From assembly GCA_044226045.1 (NCBI GenBank), contig JBGAHR010000013.1, forward strand, positions 28,448 to 92,447: a stretch of 64,000 nt of DNA, read 5' to 3'. This document shows, in pieces, positions 44,585 through 52,766 of the stretch (the stretch's first letter is position 1; each line of letters starts with the position of its first letter). A program made the translations under genes and the position numbers. Under the pieces are notes generated by a model. The model did no database searches. It was not told where the DNA came from and saw only the letters and a list, made by a program, of their open reading frames with translations. Origin of the DNA: Endoryza sp044226045 (GTDB lineage Bacteria > Bacteroidota > Bacteroidia > Chitinophagales > Chitinophagaceae).

Positions 44585-45949
44585 ATGAGCAGCGGAGGTG
44601 TATACAACGGATTACAGGTAGATATCAGCTATCGGCAAATAGTGCGAATGGCCTTGCCGATCAGTTTTGCCATTCTCATACCTCAGGTCAATTTCATTAC
44701 CAACAATATTTTCCTGGGTCATTTCCCCGATAATGGCCAGTCGCTGGCCCTGGCCGGAGTAACGGGGGTGTATTACCTCATTTTCGCCTCCATTGGCTTT
44801 GGATTGAATAACGGGTTGCAGGCACTCATTTCCCGGCGGGCCGGTGAAAACAGGCCGCATGAAATTGGAAAATTATTCAACCAGGGTGTTTTCATCGCCC
44901 TGGTGGTGGCTGCCATCGGAATCCTGCTTACCTATTTATTGGTTCCTTCGGTATTCCGCCTCTTCATCACCGATGAACTACGCCTTCAGAGAGCCATCTC
45001 GTTTTTAAAGATTCGTATCTGGGGGCTGCCCTTCCTGTACATCTACCAGATGCGCAATGCCCTGCTTGTTGGCACCAACCAGAGCAAATACCTCGTGGCG
45101 GGTACGTTGGCAGAAACCATCTGTAATATCTTTCTCGATTATGTGCTCATCTTCGGCAATCTGGGTTTCCCGGCGATGGGATTCAATGGTGCGGCGGTAG
45201 CCTCTATTATCGCGGAATTCACCGGTATGGCAGTGGTGTTCCTGGTTATTCATTATAAAGGGATCGGCAAAAGATTCCAGCTGTTTGAACACTTCAGGTG
45301 GGATAAACAGAACCTGTCGTCCATTCTTGATATGTCGGCTCCGCTGATCTTTCAACATGCCATCAGCATTATGAGCTGGGAGTTCTTTTTCCTGTCGATC
45401 GACAGTCATGGGGAGGTGGCGTTGGCCGTCTCCAACACTATGCGAAATGTTTTCGGATTGTTCGGCTCCGTTACCTGGGCCTTTGCGTCGACGACCAGTG
45501 CGATGGTAAGTAATATCATCGGGCAGGGACGGCAGAACGAAGTATGGATGCTCATTGGAAAACTGGTGAGGCTCAATATCGGATTCGCGATCATTGTGGC
45601 GATACTGCTGAATCTTTTTCCCGGCGTATTCCTGAGTATTTATGGTCAACCGGCGAGTTTTATGGAAGCAGCTTTGCCGGTGGTAAGGGTGGTATCTGTC
45701 GCGATGCTGATGATGTCTGTATCGGTGATCTTTTTAAATGCCGTAACCGGATCTGGCAACAGCAGGGTTTCACTAATGATTGAAGCCTGCACAATTGTCT
45801 TTTACTGTATCTATGTATATCTCGTCCTCAACAAGTGGTTTCTGTCCATCACCATCGGATGGATGAGCGAATGGCTCTACTGGACCTGCATGTTCATCCC
45901 CTCCTTCCTGTATATACGAAGTGGAAAATGGAAGGGGAAGAAGATTTGA
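44585..45949 (+). CDS. MATE-family multidrug/metabolite efflux transporter
   Basis: A 454-residue inner-membrane antiporter with 12 helices. Start at 44585 (MSSGGVYNGLQVDISYRQIV). Typical MATE features: VRMALPISFAILIPQVNFITN, GLNNGLQALISRRAGENR, and the internal duplication with LDMSAPLIFQHAIS in the second half. It exports cationic drugs or metabolites using a Na+ or H+ gradient. Substrate not predictable. Convergent with the TPR gene; a long hairpin repeat lies between them. Confidence 0.9.
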   Translation: MSSGGVYNGLQVDISYRQIVRMALPISFAILIPQVNFITNNIFLGHFPDNGQSLALAGVTGVYYLIFASIGFGLNNGLQALISRRAGENRPHEIGKLFNQGVFIALVVAAIGILLTYLLVPSVFRLFITDELRLQRAISFLKIRIWGLPFLYIYQMRNALLVGTNQSKYLVAGTLAETICNIFLDYVLIFGNLGFPAMGFNGAAVASIIAEFTGMAVVFLVIHYKGIGKRFQLFEHFRWDKQNLSSILDMSAPLIFQHAISIMSWEFFFLSIDSHGEVALAVSNTMRNVFGLFGSVTWAFASTTSAMVSNIIGQGRQNEVWMLIGKLVRLNIGFAIIVAILLNLFPGVFLSIYGQPASFMEAALPVVRVVSVAMLMMSVSVIFLNAVTGSGNSRVSLMIEACTIVFYCIYVYLVLNKWFLSITIGWMSEWLYWTCMFIPSFLYIRSGKWKGKKI

Positions 45950-46106
45950 GCGTTTATCGTTTTGAGTTTATCGTTTCACGTTGTTATTACAGCATGATGC
46001 CTGTTAATAAAGTTATGTGGCGATTGGACACCAACACATATATTGAAGTGTTAAACCGGAATAGCAAACGTTAAACGCGAAACGAAAAACGTGAAACGAA
46101 AAACGC
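45950..46106. repeat. Long imperfect hairpin of GTTTATCGTTTCACGTT type
   Basis: Left arm 45950-45983 (CGTTTATCGTTTTGAG, then GTTTATCGTTTCACGTT); right arm 46072-46106 (GTTAAACGCG, AAACGAAAAACGTG twice) complements it with few mismatches. The loop is about 90 bases. Lies between the MATE gene (+) and the TPR gene (-), the same setting as the copy at 7.3 kb. Confidence 0.75.
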
Positions 46107-46109
46107 CCC

Positions 46110-46868
46110 CTATTCCCACTTCTTCAACAACCCCGTAGCTTCCTGTTTAACGATGGGGTCGTCTATCATTGTGTTGGGGAGGGTAAGAAGTGTTTTCAGC
46201 ATTTGAACGGCCTTTTCATCTTCATCATTGCGATGATAGCACTTGGCCAACTCCAGGTAGTTGATGCTGAGTCCGGGATTGAGCTGCCTGCTTTTTTCAT
46301 AGAACGTCATGGCATCCTTTAAAGTGGCCGGCGGAAGGGCGCCATATGCCACTTTTACCAGCCATTTTTCGATAGAGCTCAGATCACTCACTTCGTAATG
46401 CCATCTGCCCAGGATATGATAACCTTTGTAGTTCCGCGGATCGAGCTGAATACATTTTTCGGCGTATGACTTGATATCTTTTACTGCTTTGATCTTTTCC
46501 TCCCCCGAAGAAATGATTGCCATCCTGCCCATGGCCAGCGCCATGACAAAGTTGGCGTCGGGAGATTGGGGATTTACCTGCAAGGCCTGTTGCGCCACGG
46601 TTTTCGCCTGGCGGAAGTACTTGTTCTGATCTTCTTTCTTTGCCTGTCTTTTTCCGAGCAAACTGTACAATTCGCTCACCTTGCAAAGTGCTTGTAAATT
46701 GTTCGGTTGAATTTTCAGTACCTGCTGGTAACGCTGCAAGGCTTCCTGGTCGTTGAAAGCCTGCTCAGACTGACGAGCCTGTCCCAGCAGGGTTTCCACA
46801 TCCTGGGCCGGGCTGGCAATATTCATTAGCAAAATGGTCAGCAGTGATATTAATACCTTATTCCGCAT
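46110..46868 (-). CDS. Exported TPR-repeat protein (RMD-like)
   Basis: A 252-residue protein; start at ATG 46868 (MRNKVLISLLTILLMNIASPAQ), which gives a signal peptide cleaved near AQ. Four to five TPR helices pairs follow, for example ALQRYQQVLKIQPNNLQALC, AQQALQVNPQSPDANFVMAL, AEKCIQLDPRNYKGYHILGR, YEKSRQLNPGLSINYLELA. The layout matches Bacteroidota homologues of regulator-of-microtubule-dynamics TPR proteins. Periplasmic, partner unknown. It overlaps folB by 11 bases. Confidence 0.8.
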   Translation of the reverse strand: MRNKVLISLLTILLMNIASPAQDVETLLGQARQSEQAFNDQEALQRYQQVLKIQPNNLQALCKVSELYSLLGKRQAKKEDQNKYFRQAKTVAQQALQVNPQSPDANFVMALAMGRMAIISSGEEKIKAVKDIKSYAEKCIQLDPRNYKGYHILGRWHYEVSDLSSIEKWLVKVAYGALPPATLKDAMTFYEKSRQLNPGLSINYLELAKCYHRNDEDEKAVQMLKTLLTLPNTMIDDPIVKQEATGLLKKWE

Positions 46869-47220
46869 CAAATTTTTTATGCATCGTAATGCCAATCTTT
46901 CCTTCAAAGCTCTCGATCGGCGGCTGCAGTTTGAATATGGAAATTACAACTTCTTTTGTATTCGGGTACTGGTGTTTGATCCTTCTGATGATGCCGTCGG
47001 CCACTTTTTCCAATAAGGGTGTGGGCGCCTGCATTCGCTGGCGAATAATATCAAAAACCTCTGCGTAGTTGATAGTCTGGCGGATATCGGAGAAATCAGT
47101 ACGGCCTTCTTCATAACTCACTTTTATACTGACGTCATAAAGACTGCCGGTATTGATTTCTCCTTCATAAAAGCCATGATAGGCCCGCATGCGTAGATTT
47201 TGCAGTTCGATGGTTACCAT
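46858..47220 (-). CDS. folB: Dihydroneopterin aldolase
   Basis: A 120-residue enzyme of folate synthesis (dihydroneopterin to 6-hydroxymethyl-dihydropterin). IELQNLRMRAYHGFYEGEINTG with the conserved Glu, INYAEVFDII, TPLLEKVADGII, and VVISIFKLQPPIE with the catalytic-lysine strand. Length normal. Gene overlap with the TPR gene implies one transcript, though no functional link is known. Confidence 0.92.
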   Translation of the reverse strand: MVTIELQNLRMRAYHGFYEGEINTGSLYDVSIKVSYEEGRTDFSDIRQTINYAEVFDIIRQRMQAPTPLLEKVADGIIRRIKHQYPNTKEVVISIFKLQPPIESFEGKIGITMHKKFDAE

Positions 47221-47281
47221 AGTCGTTGTGAGGCAACAAATTATTATTTATGGCCGAGCTGCAATATTAATTTATTATGAC

Positions 47282-48235
47282 TTAAACCAGTCCTTTTGCG
47301 GAAAGGTAGCGTTCGGCATCAAGGGCGGCCATGCAACCGCTTCCGGCGGCTGTTACAGCCTGGCGATAGATTTTATCCTGAACGTCTCCCGCGGCGAACA
47401 CGCCTTCAATATTCGTTCTGGAGGAACCCGGAATCGTTTTGAGGTAGCCCGCTTCATCCATATCCAGCCATCCTTTGAAAATTTCCGAGTTAGGCTGATG
47501 TCCGATCGCCACGAAAAACGCACTTACCGGGATGGTTTGCTTTTCACCCGACTTAATATTTTTTATTCTGACCGCTTCTACCCTGGTTTCTCCCAATACT
47601 TCATCGGTCTCGGAATTCCAGTAAATTTTGATGTTAGGCGTTTGTTGCACCCTTTCCTGCATCACCTTGGATGCCCGCATGGAATCGCGTCGAACGAGCA
47701 TATGCACAGTTGTACATAATTTGGAAAGATAGAGGGCTTCCTCCGCGGCGGTATCTCCCGCTCCAACGATGGCCACCTCCTTATTGCGGAAGAAAAATCC
47801 ATCGCAAACCGCGCAGGCACTCACCCCGGAGCCGTTCAGTCTTTGCTCGCTTTCGAGGCCCAGCCATTTTGCAGCGGCGCCGGTGGCGATGATGACCGCA
47901 TCGGCCTCGATCAGCTTCTCCTCATCGATCCAAACTTTAAATGGAGTTCCCGAAAAATCAACCTTGGTGGCGATACCATATCGGATATCGGCGCCCATCC
48001 GGGAAGCCTGCTTTTCAAAATGGATCATCATTTCGGGGCCCTGCACACCATCGGGATAACCCGGATAGTTCTCCACTTCGGTAGTGATCGTCAACTGACC
48101 ACCGGGCTGAATGCCCTGGTACAATACCGGTTTCATGTTGGCCCTTGCGGCATAAATCGCCGCGGTATATCCTGCGGGACCTGATCCGATGATCAGGCAA
48201 TGTACTTTTTCACTGCTGTTATTATCCATGCTCAA
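47282..48235 (-). CDS. trxB: Thioredoxin reductase
   Basis: A 317-residue flavoprotein that reduces thioredoxin with NADPH. FAD motif IIGSGPAGYTAAIYAARA; PGGQLTITTEVENYPGYPDGVQG; redox motif C141-A-V-C144 followed by DGFFF; NADPH motif VAIVGAGDTAAEEALYL; and FVAIGHQPNSEIF, FAAGDVQDKIYRQAVTAAGSGCMAALDAE. It has its own promoter box. Confidence 0.96.
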   Translation of the reverse strand: MSMDNNSSEKVHCLIIGSGPAGYTAAIYAARANMKPVLYQGIQPGGQLTITTEVENYPGYPDGVQGPEMMIHFEKQASRMGADIRYGIATKVDFSGTPFKVWIDEEKLIEADAVIIATGAAAKWLGLESEQRLNGSGVSACAVCDGFFFRNKEVAIVGAGDTAAEEALYLSKLCTTVHMLVRRDSMRASKVMQERVQQTPNIKIYWNSETDEVLGETRVEAVRIKNIKSGEKQTIPVSAFFVAIGHQPNSEIFKGWLDMDEAGYLKTIPGSSRTNIEGVFAAGDVQDKIYRQAVTAAGSGCMAALDAERYLSAKGLV

Positions 48236-48248
48236 GATTTAGAGTTTG

Positions 48249-48256
48249 CAAAAATA
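48249..48256 (-). promoter_or_regulatory. Bacteroidetes -7 box TATTTTTG for trxB
   Basis: Exact match on the minus strand, 13 bases before the trxB start. Confidence 0.5.
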
Positions 48257-48320
48257 ACCCTATTCGAATTCATAAAAAGGCTGCCGCCCGACATCTGGAT
48301 TGACTGTGCACAACCAGCGA

Positions 48321-49214
48321 TTATTTGGGTATGATAAGAGTAATATACTGCACCGCATATCCGCCAAAATATCCCAGGCCGCCCCCATTGATATTACTGA
48401 GCACTTTGGTGGGAGAAGAAAAAGGATTGCCGATGCTGGCATAACTATATTCAAGGGTTCGCCAGAAATCATAGGTAGCTTTATCGATATTACCTTGCTT
48501 GACCGTAATAGTATCGCCGCGGCGGAACAGACCGGACGTGTCGTCGTCCTTAATTTCCTGGTTACGGTCTATCCCCTTATCGATTTGAATATTGTACACT
48601 GTTCCATCCACGATCTGATCATCAAAGACGGAATTCCTTCCCGGCAAAAATGGATCACGATTGACCCTGGTAAAATATCTTACATAGTTTCCAAAGCCCG
48701 GCGGATCGGTTATCTTTCCCATTAAACGCACCAGGTTGGTATCGATATTTGGTGGTGCTTTTTCCCACCACAACGAATCGATCTTTTTGGTCAGCAGCGG
48801 GATATTGGTGGTGGATGTATAGGTTTTTCCGTTGATCTCAATTTTCAGGGTGTATTTCTTTCCCAACTCTCCCCTCATCGAAGCTGCATTCAAAGAATCC
48901 AGCGAATAATAGTAGAGTTTGTACCCATTTATGCCTGGCACTTCATATTCGGTGAGCGTCTGAGACTGGGTTCCATTGCTGATTTCCACTTTTGCCTGAT
49001 GTATGAAGGAATTGGCAAGAAGGTCGGGGGTGATCTCGCTGAAGTAGTTAACGCTGCTGGTCAGGATCACCTGGGGCAGCTGTCCGTTTTCAATGGTAGC
49101 TTCCACCACTACCAGCGGCTCCGAATTATTGGGGCGGAAGGAAATCGATTTTTCACAAGAAGCTAACGCGAGGATGACTATTGTGAATAGCCAGGGAAAC
49201 TGCTTTTTCAACAT
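48321..49214 (-). CDS. DUF4249 lipoprotein
   Basis: A 297-residue lipoprotein (signal WLFTIVILALASC, Cys20). DUF4249 pattern: a first strand SEPLVVVEATIENGQLPQVILTSS, an IHQAKVEISNG segment, YTLKIEINGKTYTSTTNIP, and a C-terminal EYSYASIGNPFSSPTKVLSNINGG-like Gly-rich end. In many Bacteroidota a TonB-dependent receptor gene is adjacent; none is here. Expected at the outer membrane; function unknown. Confidence 0.88.
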   Translation of the reverse strand: MLKKQFPWLFTIVILALASCEKSISFRPNNSEPLVVVEATIENGQLPQVILTSSVNYFSEITPDLLANSFIHQAKVEISNGTQSQTLTEYEVPGINGYKLYYYSLDSLNAASMRGELGKKYTLKIEINGKTYTSTTNIPLLTKKIDSLWWEKAPPNIDTNLVRLMGKITDPPGFGNYVRYFTRVNRDPFLPGRNSVFDDQIVDGTVYNIQIDKGIDRNQEIKDDDTSGLFRRGDTITVKQGNIDKATYDFWRTLEYSYASIGNPFSSPTKVLSNINGGGLGYFGGYAVQYITLIIPK

Positions 49215-49308
49215 ACCACAAAATTAAGCGACGCAGAAAAAATAAAATGCAAAAATAAACCAGCGCCTGATTGTGGCAGCCGAACAACCTGTCTGGGAGG
49301 AATTATAA

Positions 49309-49339
49309 AACAAAGCCCCGATAAATTTTTATCGGGGCT
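49309..49339 (-). terminator. Terminator after the sigma factor gene
   Basis: AGCCCCGATAAA (49314-49325) pairs with TTTATCGGGGCT (49328-49339). On the minus strand a T-rich tail (TTGTTTTATAA) follows. Confidence 0.8.
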
Positions 49340-49372
49340 GGTACTGTAACCCAAAATAATTAACGATAATGT

Positions 49373-50230
49373 TTAGCCCAGGTATGCTTTGAGCGCGTTG
49401 CTGTAACGTGCTTTCTGCAAACGCTTGATCGCTCTTTCCTTGATCTGGCGGATACGCTCTTTGGTCAAATCGTATTTCTGACCAATTTGCTCGATCGTAA
49501 CGCCATTTTCGCCATCCAGGCCAAAATAGGCATTTACGATTTCCGCTTCGCGGGGGCTCAAAGATTTGAGCACACGACGGATCTCATTACGGAGTGAATC
49601 TTTCATCACATCATCATCCGTGTCATCGGCGCCTTCAAGCAAATCACCCATTGCTACATCTTCTGCCTCGTGCACAGGTGCATCCAGGCTGGTGTGGCGG
49701 GTATTGCTTTGGAAAATATTGTTGATTTCCGTTTCGCTCATTTCCAGTAACTCTGCCAACTCTTCAGTTGATGGCTCTCTCTCATGTTCCTGCTCGAAAG
49801 CCATGTATGCCTTATTAGCTTTGTTATAAGTTCCGATTTTGTTTTGCGGAAGTCTTACCAGACGACCCTGCTCGGCCAAAGCCTGCAGAATAGACTGACG
49901 AATCCACCAAACAGCGTAAGAAATGAATTTGAAACCTTTTGTTTCATCAAAACGCTGAGCTGCCTTAATCAATCCAAGATTTCCTTCATTAATCAGGTCA
50001 CTCAATGACAAGCCCTGGTGCTGGTACTGTTTAGCTACTGATACCACAAACCTGAGGTTCGCCTGTACCAGTTTGTCCAATGCCCGCTGATCAGCCATCT
50101 TGATCCGCTGTGCGAGTACTGTTTCCTCTTCGGGAGTGATCATCGAAATCTTAGAGATTTCCTGGAGATACTTTTCTACTGCCTGCGAATCGCGATTGGT
50201 AATCTGGGTTGCAATTTTGAGCTGTCTCAT
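49373..50230 (-). CDS. rpoD: Primary sigma factor, Bacteroidota type
   Basis: A 285-residue sigma-70 factor without region 1.1. Region 1.2 (DSQAVEKYLQEISKISMITPEEE), region 2 (ANLRFVVSVAKQYQHQGLSLSDLINEGNLGLIKAAQRFD and ISYAVWWIRQSILQALAEQGRLVRLP), region 3, and region 4.2 (VTIEQIGQKYDLTKERIRQIKERAIKRL). Length and architecture match sigma-ABfr, which reads the TTTG / TAnnTTTG promoters seen throughout the window. Confidence 0.96.
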   Translation of the reverse strand: MRQLKIATQITNRDSQAVEKYLQEISKISMITPEEETVLAQRIKMADQRALDKLVQANLRFVVSVAKQYQHQGLSLSDLINEGNLGLIKAAQRFDETKGFKFISYAVWWIRQSILQALAEQGRLVRLPQNKIGTYNKANKAYMAFEQEHEREPSTEELAELLEMSETEINNIFQSNTRHTSLDAPVHEAEDVAMGDLLEGADDTDDDVMKDSLRNEIRRVLKSLSPREAEIVNAYFGLDGENGVTIEQIGQKYDLTKERIRQIKERAIKRLQKARYSNALKAYLG

Positions 50231-50562
50231 ATGAGTATAAAATATAAATGACTGTGACCAAATGCGGGTACAGGATCAACAATCAGTAGACATTAAAAGT
50301 TCAGAGGAGGTTGCAATGCCTTTGCCAACAGGCTGTTAAATAAGCCCTAACCGTCCAAAACCGTTTACAAATTTAATCATCATTTCCGAGAGTTCATAGC
50401 CCCTTGTCCCTTTTGCCCGGCCGTTTCCGGCCACGATGGTCTCATTAATACCCGGTTCAGACCAATTGTAACCCAATACCAGCAAGCATTTGAAAGGAAA
50501 ATAACCTGCTTTTACATTTCTTTTCACAACCCAAAAAAATTTTCAAAAAATCAAAAAAATAT
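50231..50562. other. Intergenic region upstream of the sigma factor and BlaI genes
   Basis: About 330 bases with no supportable gene; AT-rich near the right end. Should contain the sigma-gene promoter on the minus strand (TATATTTT near 50240 is the closest match). A 63-codon open frame at 50336-50527 (-) shows no recognisable features. Confidence 0.4.
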
Positions 50563-50620
50563 TTTGCAACTAAATTTTTAGTTATACATTTGATCATAAA
50601 CTAAATTTTTAGTTATACAT
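50563..50620 (+). promoter_or_regulatory. blaI promoter with two palindromic operators
   Basis: TTTG (50563-50566) and TACATTTG (50585-50592) form a full Bacteroidetes promoter with 18-base spacing. A 22-base direct repeat, whose core AACTAAATTTTTAGTT is a perfect palindrome (7-bp arms), occurs at 50568-50589 and 50599-50620. One copy fills the spacer between the two boxes and the other overlaps the start codon. This fits autorepression by the BlaI/MecI-type regulator encoded next. Confidence 0.85.
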
Positions 50621-50990
50621 GAAACAGCTTACCAAAGCAGAAGAACAGGTGATGCAGATACTCTGGAAGATCGGAAGTGGGTTTCTGAAAGACATTGTAG
50701 ACAACAGTCCGGAACCCAAACCGCATTCCAATACAGTAGCCACCATTTTGAAAATACTGATCGAAAAAGGATTTGTTGAATACCAGACACAGGGGCGCAA
50801 CAATCTTTACCAGGCCAAAGTGTCGAAAGACGAGTATGGCAAAAAAAGCATCAATCAGCTGATAAAAGGATACTTCGAAGGTTCGCCTGCCAAACTGGTC
50901 TCGCAATTTGTGAACGACAATAAACTGAGCCTCGAAGACCTCGAGTCACTCCTGCAACAGATCAAGAACGCTAAAAACAATCCATCATGA
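50619..50990 (+). CDS. BlaI/MecI/CopY-family transcriptional repressor
   Basis: A 123-residue winged-helix repressor. MKQLTKAEEQVMQILWKIGSGFLKDIVDN, then PKPHSNTVATILKILIEKGFVEYQTQGRNNLYQAKVSKDEYGKK, the family's helix-turn-helix and wing; the C-terminal helix dimerises. It should bind the two palindromes over its promoter and be inactivated when its partner M56 protein signals. The stop overlaps the start of that gene (ATGA). Confidence 0.93.
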   Translation: MKQLTKAEEQVMQILWKIGSGFLKDIVDNSPEPKPHSNTVATILKILIEKGFVEYQTQGRNNLYQAKVSKDEYGKKSINQLIKGYFEGSPAKLVSQFVNDNKLSLEDLESLLQQIKNAKNNPS

Positions 50991-52516
50991 TCATACTGGA
51001 GTTCCTGCTCAAACTGATATTATCGTCGGGCATCCTGTTCGGTTATTACTGGCTGTTCCTGCGTGATCAGAAATTTCACCGTTTCAATCGGTATTACCTG
51101 CTGGGTGTTTTATTGATAACACCTGTTATCTCCCTGCTGAAAATACCGGTCAGCTTTCAATCGCAATCAGGCGCCGATACCGTGTTACGTTCCCTTGATG
51201 AGCTGAAAACCATTTCTGCCGGTACTCCTGCCGAATCACCCGGGAATTATCCGATCATTCTTTTTATCATCTATAGCTGCATCAGCCTGCTGATACTGGT
51301 ATTTATTGTAAGAGGCCTTTGGTATATACAATCCCTGCGAAAAAAATACCGGTCAAACACGATCGCGGAAATCAGGTTATACCAGACCACCGAACCCGGT
51401 ACTCCGTTTTCTTTTTTCTCTTCGGTTTTCTGGCAAAAAGAACTGTCACTGGAATCCACCGAAGGGCAGCGGATCTTTCGCCACGAATTGTACCATGTCA
51501 AACAACATCATTCGGCAGATATCCTGTTTGCAGAATTGCTCCTTTCCCTGTTATGGATCAATCCCATTTTTTTCCTGGTCAGAAAGGAACTGAAGGCCAT
51601 TCATGAATTCCTGGCCGATCAGTATGCAATCGGAAATGAGGATGGTGTTGAATATGCATCCCTGTTGATACAACGTATACTCGACAGCCGCCAAATTTCC
51701 CTTACACATCCATTTTTTCAAACGCACATAAAACGTCGTATAGCCATGATTACAAAACCAAGCACCCCGTACAGTTACTGGAGTCGCCTGATGGCACTGC
51801 CGGTAGGAATCATTCTCATTGCCGGCACTGTTCTTTATGCCGGCGCCGCCAGAACACAATCTGTCAGTTCCACACAAACAGAGCCGGTATTACAATCTGT
51901 TCAGGAAACAGAAAAAACCACCAGCAAAGTAAAAGACACCATTCCCAGGGAATCCAGGGAAAAAATTGAGCGACTCAGAAGCGAGTTGAAAGAAAAAAGA
52001 AAAGAGCTTCGCCAGATCCAGGAAAAACAACAACAGGAAATCCAGGAAAAGGAAAAAGAACTGGCGACCACACTCGAGGAACTGTCTAAAAACAAACAAT
52101 TGAGTTCCGAAGACCTGGTTGAATTAAAAAAACAACAGGAGACCCATGAATTAACCCAACTGAAATTAAAAAAAGAACAGGAACAACTGATCGAAGGCAA
52201 GATCAGGCAGGACCAGAGTCAGATCATCAATCTGAAACTTCAGAAAAAGGTAGAAGAAAAACAACAGATCGAAGAAGACCGAATCAATTTAAAACTGAAG
52301 GAAAAAGCAGCAACCGAAGCTGTTATCGACCGAAAAAAGCAGGCCGAGATGGAGGAAAAAATGGCAATTGAACAACAGCATTCGCAGGAAAAGCAAAAGG
52401 AAATTCAACTTCAACTAAAATACGTGCCGGAAGACAAAGACCATCAGAAGAAAGTAATTGAAAAGAAAAAGGCAGTGGAGAAGAAAGTGAAGGAGAAAAA
52501 GAGAGACGAAGAATAA
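50987..52516 (+). CDS. BlaR1-like M56 metallopeptidase with long periplasmic coiled coil
   Basis: A 509-residue membrane protein. Four N-terminal/central helices (about 3-25, 37-52, 90-112, then 178-198), a zinc site H166-E-L-Y-H170 with E207 (AIHEFLAD), and a last helix at about 268-287 (MALPVGIILIAGTVLYAGA). The final 200 residues are not a penicillin-binding sensor or TonB domain but a Lys/Glu/Gln-rich coiled coil (KIERLRSELKEKRKELRQIQ onward). M56 proteases are activated from outside and lead to repressor inactivation. The signal sensed here is unknown. Confidence 0.88.
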   Translation: MIILEFLLKLILSSGILFGYYWLFLRDQKFHRFNRYYLLGVLLITPVISLLKIPVSFQSQSGADTVLRSLDELKTISAGTPAESPGNYPIILFIIYSCISLLILVFIVRGLWYIQSLRKKYRSNTIAEIRLYQTTEPGTPFSFFSSVFWQKELSLESTEGQRIFRHELYHVKQHHSADILFAELLLSLLWINPIFFLVRKELKAIHEFLADQYAIGNEDGVEYASLLIQRILDSRQISLTHPFFQTHIKRRIAMITKPSTPYSYWSRLMALPVGIILIAGTVLYAGAARTQSVSSTQTEPVLQSVQETEKTTSKVKDTIPRESREKIERLRSELKEKRKELRQIQEKQQQEIQEKEKELATTLEELSKNKQLSSEDLVELKKQQETHELTQLKLKKEQEQLIEGKIRQDQSQIINLKLQKKVEEKQQIEEDRINLKLKEKAATEAVIDRKKQAEMEEKMAIEQQHSQEKQKEIQLQLKYVPEDKDHQKKVIEKKKAVEKKVKEKKRDEE

Positions 52517-52766
52517 GTTTATCGTTTATTGTTTCACGTTGGTTTGCGGTTTGCGGTTTGCAGTTTGCGGTTTGCGGTTTCTCATTTCTGTTTCCCTTTC
52601 CGTTTCTCTTCTCGCTCCCGCTCTCTCTCCCGCTCCGTTTTTCCTCAGGCGAGGGGGGGGGTATTTTTTTTTGACTTTTGACTTTTCAATTCGTCATCCG
52701 CCATCCGTAATTCGTCATCCGTAATCCTCATTGGCTCATTGACCAATTGGCACATTGGCAAATTTC
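52517..52766. repeat. Mosaic intergenic repeat between the M56 gene and purM
   Basis: In order: GTTTATCGTTTATTGTTTCA, several GGTTTGCGG, a pyrimidine tract (52606-52638, CTCGCTCCCGCTCTC type), CCTCAGGCGAGG followed by nine G and nine T (52653-52672, possible weak terminator), TTTGACTTTTGACTTTTCAA, CCGTAATTCGTCATCCGTAA, then TTGACCAATTGGCACATTGG. Same module order as near 63.7 kb. Lies between convergent genes. Confidence 0.8.

Noticed and set aside
50336..50527. 63-codon minus-strand frame upstream of the sigma factor gene
   Set aside because: No family features, and it lies in a region expected to hold promoters.
52651..52672. Phase-variable homopolymer (nine G then nine T)
   Set aside because: It lies between convergent genes inside a repeat, not in a promoter or coding start, so switching has no obvious target.
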